The notes under the pieces: generated by a model
The model's input: only the letters and a program-made list of their open reading frames with translations
Database searches by the model: none
What the model was told of the DNA's origin: nothing
In this document: positions 14,401 to 22,923 of the stretch, one piece after another
How positions within the stretch are numbered: position 1 is the first letter of the stretch
How the letters are laid out: the number at the start of each line of letters is the position of its first letter
Translations under genes and position numbers: made by a program
NCBI GenBank assembly: GCA_024689485.1
Contig: JAILDK010000020.1
Coordinates: 1 to 45,673, forward strand
Length of the DNA: 45,673 nt
Direction: 5' to 3'
Origin: Fibrobacter sp.
GTDB lineage: Bacteria; Fibrobacterota; Fibrobacteria; Fibrobacterales; Fibrobacteraceae

Positions 14401-15681
14401 GTGAAGAAGTTTCTTTATCCGCTGATTGCAAGCGCGTTGATTACGATTACGCCTTTTTTGATTACGTTCGAAAAGGGGCAAGATATTGTGCGCGGCCTTT
14501 TTGGCTTTAGCGAGTTCGCGCTGCTGTTGTTGTTTGCCTGTGCGCGGGAACGCACGAAGGGCGTGTTGCGAGTCGTTTTGCTTGGGGTGATTTCCGCTTT
14601 GATTTTGGCGGTCGCCTGGATCGATTTGCAGAACCTGCTTGCGATTAAGAATTGGAGTACGGGCGTTTACGGCGTGGTTCCGCTTTTGACGTGTGCGCTT
14701 GCCGTTGCGATGATGGCAAAGGTGCCGAGTTTTACCTTTCCGACAATCAGTTTCATTGTGTTCGTTTCGCTGATTGCGCACCTTGCGGCGTTGAACTGGA
14801 ATGCGTCTCAGCCGCTTGCGCAGTTCCCGGTGGTGGATTATTTGAGCCGTACAGCGCCGAAGCCTGTGGAACGCAAGGTTTTGCCGGAGTCCTTTGTTCA
14901 AAAGTATCTGGTGCTGGATTCGGTGACGGTGACGCGTCGTTATGTGGATTCGCTTCGCAGCAACGTGGTGATTCTGGTGGAAAGCTGGGGAATTCCGATG
15001 GAGGAGTCCCGTTTTACGGAAGAGCTCCAAATTTTTGATGGCGTGGTGCAACAGCTCGGAGTGCATTCGAGAATGTATAGCCGCACGCGTACCGCTGAAC
15101 GTGAAGACCTGATGCTTAGCTTTACACGTGATTCCGTGACGCATGCGAAGGATACGACTTTTATACCGCAGGAATTGGCGAAGAAAGGTTTTAAAACCGC
15201 ATTCTTCTTTGGCGGGGATAGCGCGGAACAGTGGCGTTACAAGTACATTTACAATATTTTTGAAAACGCTTATTTCGGCGGGTTCAATCCGAATGCAAGA
15301 CCGCTTGCGGTGAACGCTCCCAAGCTCGATTCGAGCCTGGCAAAAGAAGCGCTTGCCGATAGCGTCATGGCTGCAAAGATCGACAGTGTACTTTCGGATT
15401 CCGTCGGATTGGATTCTGCAAAATGGTTTATGGCTTGGACAACGCGAGATACCAAGTTCCCGTTGCAGGGCTTGGGTAGCGCATATCAAGGTTCTGCTGA
15501 TGAAAATGATTCTGCGTACACGGAGCGTTTGATGGGAACTCTTCGCCTGATTGCGGATTTGGCGCGTAAGCATCCGGATGTGCGCTTTATTGTGCAGGGC
15601 GATCACGAGCCGATTCTTTCGCCGGTCGCTTTCCAGGAACGTTTTTATAAGCGCTGGGTGCCGTTTATTGTATTAAATTAA
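14401..15681 (+). CDS. LtaS-like membrane protein, alkaline phosphatase superfamily
   Basis: 426 residues starting at GTG. About five N-terminal membrane helices (residues 1-125) are followed by a large extracytoplasmic domain. That domain has SNVVILVESWG (entry strand to the metal site), FFGGDSAEQW, NIFENAYFGG and FIVQGDHEPIL, which parallel the LtaS/sulfatase-fold motifs. Members transfer phosphoglycerol or phosphoethanolamine, or hydrolyse such esters, so modification of an envelope glycan is plausible. I cannot place the nucleophile Thr with certainty. The GTG start is supported by a TACATT hexamer 6 nt upstream. It opens a plus-strand run with wecE and an ATP-grasp gene. Confidence 0.72.
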   Translation: MKKFLYPLIASALITITPFLITFEKGQDIVRGLFGFSEFALLLLFACARERTKGVLRVVLLGVISALILAVAWIDLQNLLAIKNWSTGVYGVVPLLTCALAVAMMAKVPSFTFPTISFIVFVSLIAHLAALNWNASQPLAQFPVVDYLSRTAPKPVERKVLPESFVQKYLVLDSVTVTRRYVDSLRSNVVILVESWGIPMEESRFTEELQIFDGVVQQLGVHSRMYSRTRTAEREDLMLSFTRDSVTHAKDTTFIPQELAKKGFKTAFFFGGDSAEQWRYKYIYNIFENAYFGGFNPNARPLAVNAPKLDSSLAKEALADSVMAAKIDSVLSDSVGLDSAKWFMAWTTRDTKFPLQGLGSAYQGSADENDSAYTERLMGTLRLIADLARKHPDVRFIVQGDHEPILSPVAFQERFYKRWVPFIVLN

Positions 15682-15696
15682 GGGGGTGAGGGTTTT

Positions 15697-16833
15697 ATGA
15701 GCATTCGCATTCCTTTTAACAAACCGCCGTTTGTCGGTTCCGAAATTGAGTATGTACGTGCGGCTGTGGAAAGCGGTCGCATTTGTGGCGATGGGCAGTT
15801 CAATCAAAAGTGCCACAAATGGTTGCAGGAACACACGGGAACTTCCAAGGCTTTGCTGACGACGAGCTGTACGCATGCGCTCGAAATGGCGGCGCTCCTT
15901 TGCAACATTCAGCCTGGCGACGAAGTGATTATGCCGTCGTTCACTTTTGTTTCTACCGCGGACGCGTTTGCGATGCGCGGTGCAAAGTGCGTGTTTGTGG
16001 ACATTCGCCCCGACACGATGAACTTGGACGAAAAAAAGATTGAAGCGGCGATTACGCCAAAGACCAAGGCGATTGTGCCTGTGCATTATGCGGGCGTCGC
16101 CTGTGAAATGGATACGATCAACGCGATTGCAAAAAAGCACAATCTGTTTGTGGTTGAAGATGCAGCGCAAGGGATGATGGCGACTTACAAGGGCCGCGCG
16201 TTGGGAAACCTGGGCGACTTTGGCTGTTACAGCTATCACGAAACCAAGAATTACAGCATGGGTGAAGGCGGAGCGCTTTTGATTCGCGATCCGAAGTTTG
16301 CCGACCGTGCAGAAATTATCCGTGAAAAGGGAACGAACCGTGTGCAGTTCCACCGTGGCGAAGTCGATAAGTACACTTGGGTGGAACTCGGTTCGAGCTA
16401 TTTGCCGAGCGAGTTGAATGCGGCGTATTTGTATGCGGAACTCGAACAGGCAAAGCGCATTTTGGACAATCGCATGGCGAGCTGGAATGCGTATTATGAA
16501 CGTTTGGAACCGTTGCAGAAAAAGGGCCTGATTGAACTTCCGAAGATTCCGGAGGAATGCAAGCATAATGCTCACATGTTCTACATCAAGATGCCAAATC
16601 TTGAAGGGCGAACGAAGATAATCGCTCACCTGGTGAAGCATGAAATTTTGGCGGTCTTCCATTACGTGCCGCTGCACAACGCTCCAGCTGGGAAACGTTT
16701 TGGAAGATTCTCGGGCGAAGATGAATTTACCACGCGCGAAAGCAACCGCTTGCTGCGCCTTCCGATGTTCTACGGTTTAAAATCCGACGACCTTGATTAC
16801 GTTTGCGATCAGATCCATGCCTTCTATGCGTAA
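15697..16833 (+). CDS. wecE: dTDP-4-amino-4,6-dideoxygalactose transaminase
   Basis: 378 residues of the DegT/DnrJ/EryC1 aminotransferase family, very close to E. coli WecE (RffA) along its whole length: IPFNKPPFVGSE start, VPVHYAGVACEMDTI, EDAAQG and FHYVPLHNAPAG. The PLP-binding lysine is K184 in HETKNY, and D155 and Q158 contact the cofactor. It would convert dTDP-4-keto-6-deoxyglucose to dTDP-Fuc4N using glutamate. A GGGGGTGAGGG ribosome-binding site lies just before ATG. The rest of the enterobacterial common antigen pathway is not in the window, so the Fuc4N probably enters the local surface glycan. Confidence 0.95.
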   Translation: MSIRIPFNKPPFVGSEIEYVRAAVESGRICGDGQFNQKCHKWLQEHTGTSKALLTTSCTHALEMAALLCNIQPGDEVIMPSFTFVSTADAFAMRGAKCVFVDIRPDTMNLDEKKIEAAITPKTKAIVPVHYAGVACEMDTINAIAKKHNLFVVEDAAQGMMATYKGRALGNLGDFGCYSYHETKNYSMGEGGALLIRDPKFADRAEIIREKGTNRVQFHRGEVDKYTWVELGSSYLPSELNAAYLYAELEQAKRILDNRMASWNAYYERLEPLQKKGLIELPKIPEECKHNAHMFYIKMPNLEGRTKIIAHLVKHEILAVFHYVPLHNAPAGKRFGRFSGEDEFTTRESNRLLRLPMFYGLKSDDLDYVCDQIHAFYA

Positions 16834-18022
16834 AAAACTTTTACTCCTGGGCGGCGGTCACGCCGAAATCCCGCTGATTCAAGCCGCCCAAAAGCTCGGC
16901 TACTTTGTGATTACCACGGGCTACGCCCGTGAAGGTTTAGGTCACGCTTACGCAGACAAAAACGTTTTTGAAGACTTCTCCGATCACGAAAAGATGCTCG
17001 CCCTTGCAAAAGCCGAAGGCGTGGACCGCGTATGCTCGGGCTGCAATGACTTCGCGTTGCTCAGTACCGCTTACGTCTGCGAAAAATTAGGTTTGCCCGG
17101 TCACGACTCTTACGAGACCAGCCTCCAAATTCACCACAAAGACAAGTACCGCGCCCTCGCGACGCGATTAAACATTCCGACGCCAAAAGCGCTCTCGGTC
17201 CGCCATGCAGAAGAATTTGAAGCCGCGCTGCAAACGCTCTCTTTCCCCGTCATCGTAAAGCCGGTGGATCTCACAGGCGGCAAAGGCATTCGCCGGGCCG
17301 ATAATGCCGCCGAAGCCCGCGCTGCATACGCAAACGCTCTGAACCACACCCGGGAAGATCATGTCGTTGTCGAGGAATGTGTCGTTGGCACAAATCACGG
17401 TTTTTCCGCTTACTTGCAAAATCAAAAAGTCACCTTTTACTTTGCCGATAACGAACAGTATTATTTAAACAAATACATGGTGAGCGGCGCAAACACTCCG
17501 ACGACCACAAGTTCGCACGGGCAAAAGCTCCTTTGCGAATACAGCGAACGCATTGCGAAAGAGCTGAATTTGGTCGACGGAATTTTGCACATCCAGTACA
17601 TTGAAAAAGCGGACGGAACGCCGGTCATCATCGAAATTTGCCGTCGCCCGCCGGGAGATTTGTACATCAAATTTGTGCAATACGCAACAGGCGTCGATTA
17701 CCCGAAAATGCTTGTCCAGGCAGAAACGGGGGACGTTTGCACGGAATCTTTGCCGCCCCTCGGAACGCCGCCCAAACCTTTTTTGCGTCACTGCATCATG
17801 GCGTCGCAAAAAGGCTCCGTTCAAGATGTGACCTTTGCGCCCGAACTTCAAAAGAACATCGTCGAAAAATTCCTGTGGTATAAAAAAGGCGAACCGATAA
17901 CCGACCCGCTTTACTACAAGGCTGGAATCGTCTTTATGAAGTTCGCCACCCCCGAAGAAATGCAAGCGCTAACCGCAAAAATGACAGAGCTGGTGAAAAT
18001 TCAAACGGAAAGGGACAATTAA
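16826..18022 (+). CDS. ATP-grasp family ligase
   Basis: About 398 residues with the ATP-grasp order. A pre-ATP-grasp Rossmann part (KLLLLGGGHAEIPLI), HHKDKYRALATRLNIPTP, the ATP-binding FPVIVKPVDLTGGKGI with a glycine-rich loop, an EECVVGTNHGF strand, and a C-terminal PVIIEICRRPPGD metal-binding segment are visible. Such enzymes join a carboxylate to an amine or thiol through an acylphosphate. ATG 16826 lies within the last codons of wecE, implying tight coupling. That supports acylation of the 4-amino group made by WecE, perhaps with an amino acid, but the substrate is inference. Confidence 0.78.
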   Translation: MRKKLLLLGGGHAEIPLIQAAQKLGYFVITTGYAREGLGHAYADKNVFEDFSDHEKMLALAKAEGVDRVCSGCNDFALLSTAYVCEKLGLPGHDSYETSLQIHHKDKYRALATRLNIPTPKALSVRHAEEFEAALQTLSFPVIVKPVDLTGGKGIRRADNAAEARAAYANALNHTREDHVVVEECVVGTNHGFSAYLQNQKVTFYFADNEQYYLNKYMVSGANTPTTTSSHGQKLLCEYSERIAKELNLVDGILHIQYIEKADGTPVIIEICRRPPGDLYIKFVQYATGVDYPKMLVQAETGDVCTESLPPLGTPPKPFLRHCIMASQKGSVQDVTFAPELQKNIVEKFLWYKKGEPITDPLYYKAGIVFMKFATPEEMQALTAKMTELVKIQTERDN

Positions 18023-18121
18023 CAATTATCAATTAACAGTGAATTCTGAATGTGGCTTCTACGGCAAACCGCTCGTTCTACAGTAAACCCTTTCTTCCGC
18101 GTAATTGATAATTGTTAATTG
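18016..18121. repeat. 106-bp element bounded by 20-bp perfect inverted repeats
   Basis: The left arm CAATTAACAATTATCAATTA (18016-18035) is the exact reverse complement of 18102-18121, with 66 bp between. The left arm contains the stop codon of the ATP-grasp gene. The loop has no coding capacity. It may be a small non-autonomous mobile or extragenic repeat, or a very large hairpin; the arms are too AT-rich, and no T-tract follows, for an ordinary terminator. Confidence 0.8.
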
Positions 18122-18145
18122 AGAATTGAAATTACAATTTGAATG

Positions 18146-18151
18146 TATATT
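18146..18151 (+). promoter_or_regulatory. -10 element of the Gfo/Idh/MocA gene
   Basis: TATATT ending exactly 6 nt before ATG 18158, with no Shine-Dalgarno sequence between. This favours 18158 over an in-frame ATG at 18143, which lies upstream of the hexamer. Confidence 0.5.
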
Positions 18152-18157
18152 AGCTTC

Positions 18158-19273
18158 ATGTTCAAGATTGCTTTTATCGGTGGTGGAATCAATTCTGCAA
18201 TTGGCGAAGTGCATCGCGCGGCGAGCCAAATGGATGGTTTTTTTAAACTTGTCGCCGGCGCATTCAGTACGCATGATGCGGTGAACCGTGAAACGGCAGA
18301 GGCTTGGGGCGTTTCTCCGGAGCGTACCTATGCGAATTATAAAGATCTTTTAGCGGCGGAAAAGGGAAAACTTGACGCGGTTATCGTTCTTGCTCCGACG
18401 GATTTTCATAAAGACATTATCATCGATGCTTTGCGCGCAGGCTTTAACGTGGTCAGCGAAAAATCCTTGGCGACGAGCGTTCAAGAAGGCGAAGAAATTG
18501 CGAAAGTAGTTGCCGAGACCAAAGGCTTCTTTTGCACCACGTACAATTACACGGGCTATCCGATGGTCCGAGAACTCAAGCAGTTCATTGAAGACGGTAA
18601 GCTCGGTAAAATTCAGCAGGTGCAAGTCGAAATGCCGCAGGAAGGCTTTATGCGTTTGGGCGTTCAAGGTGAACCTCCCAAACCGCAGGCGTGGCGCTTA
18701 AAGGATACGGTCATTCCGAAAATCTCTTTGGACCTCGGCAGCCATTTGCACAACATGGTTTACTTTTTAACGGGCGAACGTCCTGTGCGCATTGTGGCAG
18801 ACCAGTCGACGTTTGGACTTTTTCCGCAGATCGTGGATAACGTCGGCGCACTTGCCAAGTACACGAACAATGTTCGCGCTCAGATTTGGTTCAGCAAAAC
18901 AGCTCTTGGAAACCGCAACGGTTTGCGCATCCGCGTTTACGGCAGCGAGGGCAGTGCGGAATGGTTCCAGCTTGAACCGGAAACACTCAAAACCTGTGAC
19001 TTGCGCGGACATGTGAGTTTGCGAGATCGCACGGGTGAAGTGAAAATTGCAAATCAGCCGCGTTACAACCGTTTTAAGGCGGGGCATCCGGCTGGATTCA
19101 TTGAAGCCTTTGCAAACTATTACGAAGACATTGCGGATTGCCTTTCGCAGTTCCAAAAAACGGGAATTTTCCAAAGTAAATATGTTTGCGGCATCAAGAC
19201 TTCTCTCGAAGGGCTCGCCATGATGCAGGCCGCGGCCAAGTCGGCGCAAACAGACAAGTGGGAAAATATTTAA
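18158..19273 (+). CDS. Gfo/Idh/MocA-family dehydrogenase
   Basis: 371 residues. The N-terminal Rossmann fold begins at once with FKIAFIGGGINSAIG (NAD(P)-binding glycine motif), followed by a VIVLAPTDFH strand and NVVSEKSLATSV, where the usual EKP motif reads EKS. The C-terminal domain includes WRLKDTVIPKISLDLGSHLHN, equivalent to the family's GGGxxxDxGxH catalytic segment. It probably oxidises or reduces a sugar or sugar nucleotide. It follows wecE and the ATP-grasp gene but is separated from them by an inverted-repeat element and has its own -10, so it is likely a separate transcript. It ends at a strong terminator. Confidence 0.87.
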   Translation: MFKIAFIGGGINSAIGEVHRAASQMDGFFKLVAGAFSTHDAVNRETAEAWGVSPERTYANYKDLLAAEKGKLDAVIVLAPTDFHKDIIIDALRAGFNVVSEKSLATSVQEGEEIAKVVAETKGFFCTTYNYTGYPMVRELKQFIEDGKLGKIQQVQVEMPQEGFMRLGVQGEPPKPQAWRLKDTVIPKISLDLGSHLHNMVYFLTGERPVRIVADQSTFGLFPQIVDNVGALAKYTNNVRAQIWFSKTALGNRNGLRIRVYGSEGSAEWFQLEPETLKTCDLRGHVSLRDRTGEVKIANQPRYNRFKAGHPAGFIEAFANYYEDIADCLSQFQKTGIFQSKYVCGIKTSLEGLAMMQAAAKSAQTDKWENI

Positions 19274-19286
19274 CCCTGTGAATTCA

Positions 19287-19328
19287 AAAAAGAAAGTCGA
19301 ACCCGAAGGTTCGACTTTCTTTTTGCTT
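19287..19328. terminator. Bidirectional intrinsic terminator
   Basis: A near-perfect 17-bp stem (arms 19287-19303 and 19308-19324) with a CGAA loop, an A-tract on one side and a T-tract on the other. It serves the dehydrogenase gene on the plus strand and the B12 uptake operon on the minus strand. Confidence 0.9.
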
Positions 19329-19353
19329 TTTGCAGGAGCAGTATTTTATCAAA

Positions 19354-20652
19354 TTACCAGTTGGCAACTGTAATGCTGTAAGACGGGAGAACGTCTTCCG
19401 GTTCCACGATCTTGGTGAAATCCGTGCCGTCATAAGCATAGAGAGCTGCTGCGCCGTAGGCACGGTCGCCAGCATAGAGCTTGCCGCTCACAGCGTCGAA
19501 CACAAAGCCGCCTTCGGCATCCACAATTTCCGTAGACTTGACAGAGCTCTTCTTTGTCAGATCGACTGCGGCAATCGGAGCGTCACCGTAGGAGTTGTAG
19601 ATATTGACGTAAGCGATGTTGTTCACGGTGTCCAGAGCGAGCTTATTCGAACCTGCGCCCAGGTCTTTGCCGGTTACCACGAATTCACTCGACTTCTTTT
19701 CAAGGTCGACGATTTCGATGCCGCGGGTGTCATCGCCCGGCAGGTTAAAGTCTGCATCGTAAGCGCCTTGGGTCAAAACGACGAGCTTGCCGTCGTTCGT
19801 CTTCATGTTGGCCGGGTTGTAACCCTTCAAGCAGATGGTATCCTGGAGTTCACCGCTTTCTGCGTCATAAAGAGCGAGAAGAGCCGGCTTTTCCGGAGCG
19901 TAGTTGTTCAAACGGCCGAGCAAAACAGCGAGCTTGCCATCGACAACCTTGATGGAAACGCCGCTAGCGGTGGTTGCGCCTTCTGCTGCAAAGGCAGAAA
20001 CGTCGATGGAGTCCAAAATGGCGAGAGAGGTTGCGTTCACCTTGAGAATCGTAGAACGACCGTTCAAAACGATCCAGCCGGTTTCTGCATCGGTAAAGGC
20101 GATTTCATACGGATAAGCGTAATCGCCGATGCTTGCCTGCTTGACGATTGCACTGGAACCTTCCGAAAGTTTGCTTGCATCGATCAAGGTCACGTTGCTC
20201 GGGGTGAGAGCGTAAACGTACTTGCCGTTTGCAAAAAGGAATGCGTCTGTGCCGAGATCAATGCCGGCATCATCGAGCGTGTCTTCGCTGACGTTGCCAT
20301 AGGTGAGCATGCCGCTCGTGTAATCGGTGGAGAAGTGAACGATGACGCTGTTGTCGTAAGCGACGACTTCTTCCGAGCTGGAGCTTTCTTCGGAGCTGCT
20401 GGATTCTGCTGCGCTGCTCGAGCTTTCGGCTGCGGAGCTGCTGGACTTTTCCTTGCTGTCAGAGCTCTTGCTTGCGGAACTCTTTTCCGCGGCGCTGCTC
20501 GAACTTTCGGCAGAGTCGGAGCTTTCTTCGACGCTGCTCGAACTTTCGTCTTCGTAGTCTGCGGAAGAGCTGGAGCTTCCGCAACCGATGAGGGCAAAGG
20601 ATGCTGCGGTTGCAGCAAACATTGTCAGGATTTTTTTCTTTGTTACGTTCAT
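19354..20652 (-). CDS. Serine-tethered beta-propeller lipoprotein, BtuG-like candidate
   Basis: 432 residues. A signal peptide ends in the lipobox ALIGC (C24), then a serine/glutamate-rich tether (about 25-95) of the kind seen on Fibrobacter surface lipoproteins. A roughly 335-residue domain follows, with repeated YncE-like propeller strands such as KYVYALTPSNVTLID, GIEIVDLEKKS and AYVNIYNSYGDAPIAAVDL. It starts 19 nt after the btuB-like gene behind a TAGGAGA site, so it shares the cobalamin riboswitch. In Bacteroides, BtuG is a surface propeller lipoprotein that captures B12 and hands it to BtuB. The same pairing here suggests the same role. Direct homology to BtuG is inferred from architecture and context. 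Confidence 0.72.
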   Translation of the reverse strand: MNVTKKKILTMFAATAASFALIGCGSSSSSADYEDESSSSVEESSDSAESSSSAAEKSSASKSSDSKEKSSSSAAESSSSAAESSSSEESSSSEEVVAYDNSVIVHFSTDYTSGMLTYGNVSEDTLDDAGIDLGTDAFLFANGKYVYALTPSNVTLIDASKLSEGSSAIVKQASIGDYAYPYEIAFTDAETGWIVLNGRSTILKVNATSLAILDSIDVSAFAAEGATTASGVSIKVVDGKLAVLLGRLNNYAPEKPALLALYDAESGELQDTICLKGYNPANMKTNDGKLVVLTQGAYDADFNLPGDDTRGIEIVDLEKKSSEFVVTGKDLGAGSNKLALDTVNNIAYVNIYNSYGDAPIAAVDLTKKSSVKSTEIVDAEGGFVFDAVSGKLYAGDRAYGAAALYAYDGTDFTKIVEPEDVLPSYSITVANW

Positions 20653-20671
20653 TGTTTTCTCCTATAGGGTG

Positions 20672-22705
20672 TTAAAAATCTTGAATGAGGGTTGCCTTGT
20701 ATTCTCGCCCGGGCTTCGGGTAAGAATCGTAAATGTTCTGGTGATCTTCATCGGTGATGTTGCTTACCGCCAAAGTCACGCGCGTCTTGGTTTCAAAGGT
20801 TTTGGAAATGCTCGCATGCAAAAGGGTTTCGCTGTCGACGCGTTCCTTGTTCGCGCGGTCGCAGTAGGTTTTACTGCGGTAATGCATTTCCCCGGTCAAA
20901 TCGATTTGGAACGGTAGGTGCCACGTGCAAATCAAATGTTCGCTGAAAACAGGTTCGTTCGGCAGATACTTGTCGTTATAATACTTTGCACTGGAAAGGT
21001 CTCGCGGATTTTGCACGGTTCCTTTCAGGCTCAAATCCAAGAATCGGAATGTCCGATTGCTCCATTCAAATTCAACGCCGCGGGTGAGAGTTTCATCCAC
21101 ATTCAAAGGCTTGACAAGGCTTCCGCTCGTGACCCAGGTAATGCCGTCCTTGGAACGCGTTTCAAAGTACAGAACCTGGAGGGAGTTCTTAAAACGGCTT
21201 TCTGCAAAACGAAGTCCCGCTTCCCAGTTCAAACCGGTTTCCGCTTTCAAATCCGGATTCGAAAGAACGTTCTGGTACACACCGTAAAGTTCAAGCATCT
21301 GCGGCGCTCTAAAGTAACGGGCGACAGAGGCAAAGCCTTGCACCGGCCATTCCTCTTTCCCTAAACGCGCCGCACTTCTCGCTGCCCAATACAGATGTTT
21401 TCTCCGCGCACTCGGAAGCGTGTCACGGTTCACCGCGTTAAAAAGAACGCCCCGAGACTTGTGAATGTAATCGCCGCGTCCCGAAAGGTTCAGGTCAAAC
21501 GCCAAAAGACTGTTCGGAGAAATCCCGAATTCCGCGGCAAGATCGCCTTGTGCCTTTTCCAGGTGCCAGTCGTACCGCGAAGCGATCTGATTGTTGTCGC
21601 GATTTTCCACGCGTTCAAAGTCGCCCGTCAAATGCACGCCGCCGTGAATTTTGTACGGACAGTGCAGCGGCTCAAAGAGCAGTCGCAGTTCCGGGCGAGC
21701 CGTGTACGCGATGGCGCCGTATTCCATGTAGGCGTTGTAAGTGTAACCCAAGCGGTCCAGTGGAAAATACGAATGCGAAACGGCCTTTTCGATTTTGCCC
21801 GCAGTTCCCGCTTCAAGTCTCCAGTCGTCCGTGTACGGGGATTCCCAAAGGTACTTCGCCTGCAACAGGGAATTTTCAAAACCGGCGACGTAAGTCTGGT
21901 TGCTTTCCTTGCCCGGATTTCCGCCCCATTCGTTCGAATGCGTCACAATCAAATTCGAAAAGGAATATCCGCTGTGCATGTAGCGCAACGAATGTGTGCC
22001 GGAGAATTGCGAATACTCGGCGTTCTGACGCGTGCGAACCGTGTCGTCTTCCGTGTTGTACTTGGTGTCGTTGCGGTCCAAATATTCGTAGTCGTTATCG
22101 CTGTGGCGGAACCCGGCTTGGCTCGAAAGCTTGAAGCGGTCGCTCAACTTGTGCGTGAGCGCGTACGAAAGTTCGTAGCTGTTGTGACTGCCGTAGCTTG
22201 CGAGCAAACGGTTGCGGTTCGAAGCTTCGGGCTTGGACACAAAGTTGATAACGCCGCCGATCGCGTTTCCGCCGAATTTGGCAGGCGCATAATTCTTGTA
22301 AATCTCGACGCGCTCGAATTGGTTCAAGTCCATGCCGCCGAGCGAAACCGCTCCGCCGCCCGCGTCTTGCAACGGAATCCCGTCGATGCAGATTAGAACC
22401 GTCTTGGCGGAAGCACCGCGCACCGAGACCGTTTCAAAGCTTCCCATGCCGCCGAGCTTTTGCAGCTGAATGCCCGCTTCCTTTGAAAGGAGTTCCCCCG
22501 CAGAAAGGTTTTTGCCTTCCCACGCCTTGGAATCGATCGATACAAAGTCCGGACTTTCGGTAAAGGGAGCTTCTTTGGCTCCGCTTAAAATTTCAGAGGT
22601 GCCGAGATTTTGAACGCTTGCGCTGTCGGCAGCAAAAACGCTTGGAATGCCAAGTGCTGTCGAAATCAGGACACACGCAAAAAGGCGCGCTTGGACTGCG
22701 TTCAT
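20672..22705 (-). CDS. btuB: TonB-dependent outer-membrane receptor, probable cobalamin transporter
   Basis: About 677 residues. ATG 22705 gives a clean signal peptide (cleaved after SVFA). The plug domain contains LLSKEAGIQLQKLGGMGSF, VSVRGASAKTVLICIDGIPL and FGGNAIGGVINFVSK, all typical of BtuB/Cir-type receptors. A 22-strand barrel follows, ending in an aromatic residue (TLIQDF) as required for BAM insertion. A cobalamin riboswitch in the leader identifies the ligand class far more strongly than the protein alone. An in-frame ATG at 22735 would lengthen the protein before the signal peptide and is less likely. TonB, ExbBD and BtuCDF are not in the window. Confidence 0.88.
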   Translation of the reverse strand: MNAVQARLFACVLISTALGIPSVFAADSASVQNLGTSEILSGAKEAPFTESPDFVSIDSKAWEGKNLSAGELLSKEAGIQLQKLGGMGSFETVSVRGASAKTVLICIDGIPLQDAGGGAVSLGGMDLNQFERVEIYKNYAPAKFGGNAIGGVINFVSKPEASNRNRLLASYGSHNSYELSYALTHKLSDRFKLSSQAGFRHSDNDYEYLDRNDTKYNTEDDTVRTRQNAEYSQFSGTHSLRYMHSGYSFSNLIVTHSNEWGGNPGKESNQTYVAGFENSLLQAKYLWESPYTDDWRLEAGTAGKIEKAVSHSYFPLDRLGYTYNAYMEYGAIAYTARPELRLLFEPLHCPYKIHGGVHLTGDFERVENRDNNQIASRYDWHLEKAQGDLAAEFGISPNSLLAFDLNLSGRGDYIHKSRGVLFNAVNRDTLPSARRKHLYWAARSAARLGKEEWPVQGFASVARYFRAPQMLELYGVYQNVLSNPDLKAETGLNWEAGLRFAESRFKNSLQVLYFETRSKDGITWVTSGSLVKPLNVDETLTRGVEFEWSNRTFRFLDLSLKGTVQNPRDLSSAKYYNDKYLPNEPVFSEHLICTWHLPFQIDLTGEMHYRSKTYCDRANKERVDSETLLHASISKTFETKTRVTLAVSNITDEDHQNIYDSYPKPGREYKATLIQDF

Positions 22706-22731
22706 CGGATGTCTCTCGCATCTGTTCGTTT

Positions 22732-22890
22732 CCACAGTTCTTCTGGCTCGGGGATCGTTCTACGCCGGCTCCTTCACATGCATTTCTGCACATTGGTTTA
22801 TTGCCGGTTTCGTCCTCCCATACAGCGGCGGGACCGTTCCCGATTCTCACGGGATTCTCTCGAAGGTCTTGCTTTCGCTTGACCTCGGCT
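22732..22890 (-). promoter_or_regulatory. Cobalamin riboswitch
   Basis: In the leader of the receptor gene the minus strand shows the class hallmarks in order: the core GAATCCCGTGAGAATCGGG, then CGGTCCCGCCGCTGTA (22857-22821), the CCAATGTGC-AGAA-TGCATG arm followed by GAAGGAG, and the B12-box-like GAGCCAGAAGAACTG (22749-22735). A 5' hairpin AGGTC/GACCT precedes the core. When bound by a cobalamin it should shut off expression. A GAGAG ribosome-binding site lies in the loop of GATG/CATC just before the ATG, so control is probably at translation initiation; no T-tract terminator is seen. Confidence 0.9.
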
Positions 22891-22923
22891 TTTCAGGGCA
22901 TGGAAATCGTTTGTTTGTGCGAA

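Noticed and set aside
13405..15606. A 733-codon open frame on the minus strand.
   Set aside because: Only its last 319 codons encode a recognisable GT2 protein. The rest is antisense to the LtaS-like gene, is rich in His/Arg/Gln and has no family features.
20388..20575. DNA repeats encoding the serine-rich tether, considered as a CRISPR-like or tandem-repeat array.
   Set aside because: Unit lengths vary, there are no spacers, and the repetition follows from Ser/Glu-rich coding with preferred codons.
19330..20667. A 445-codon plus-strand frame.
   Set aside because: It mirrors the serine-tethered lipoprotein. The opposite strand has a signal peptide, a lipobox and a ribosome-binding site, this one has none.
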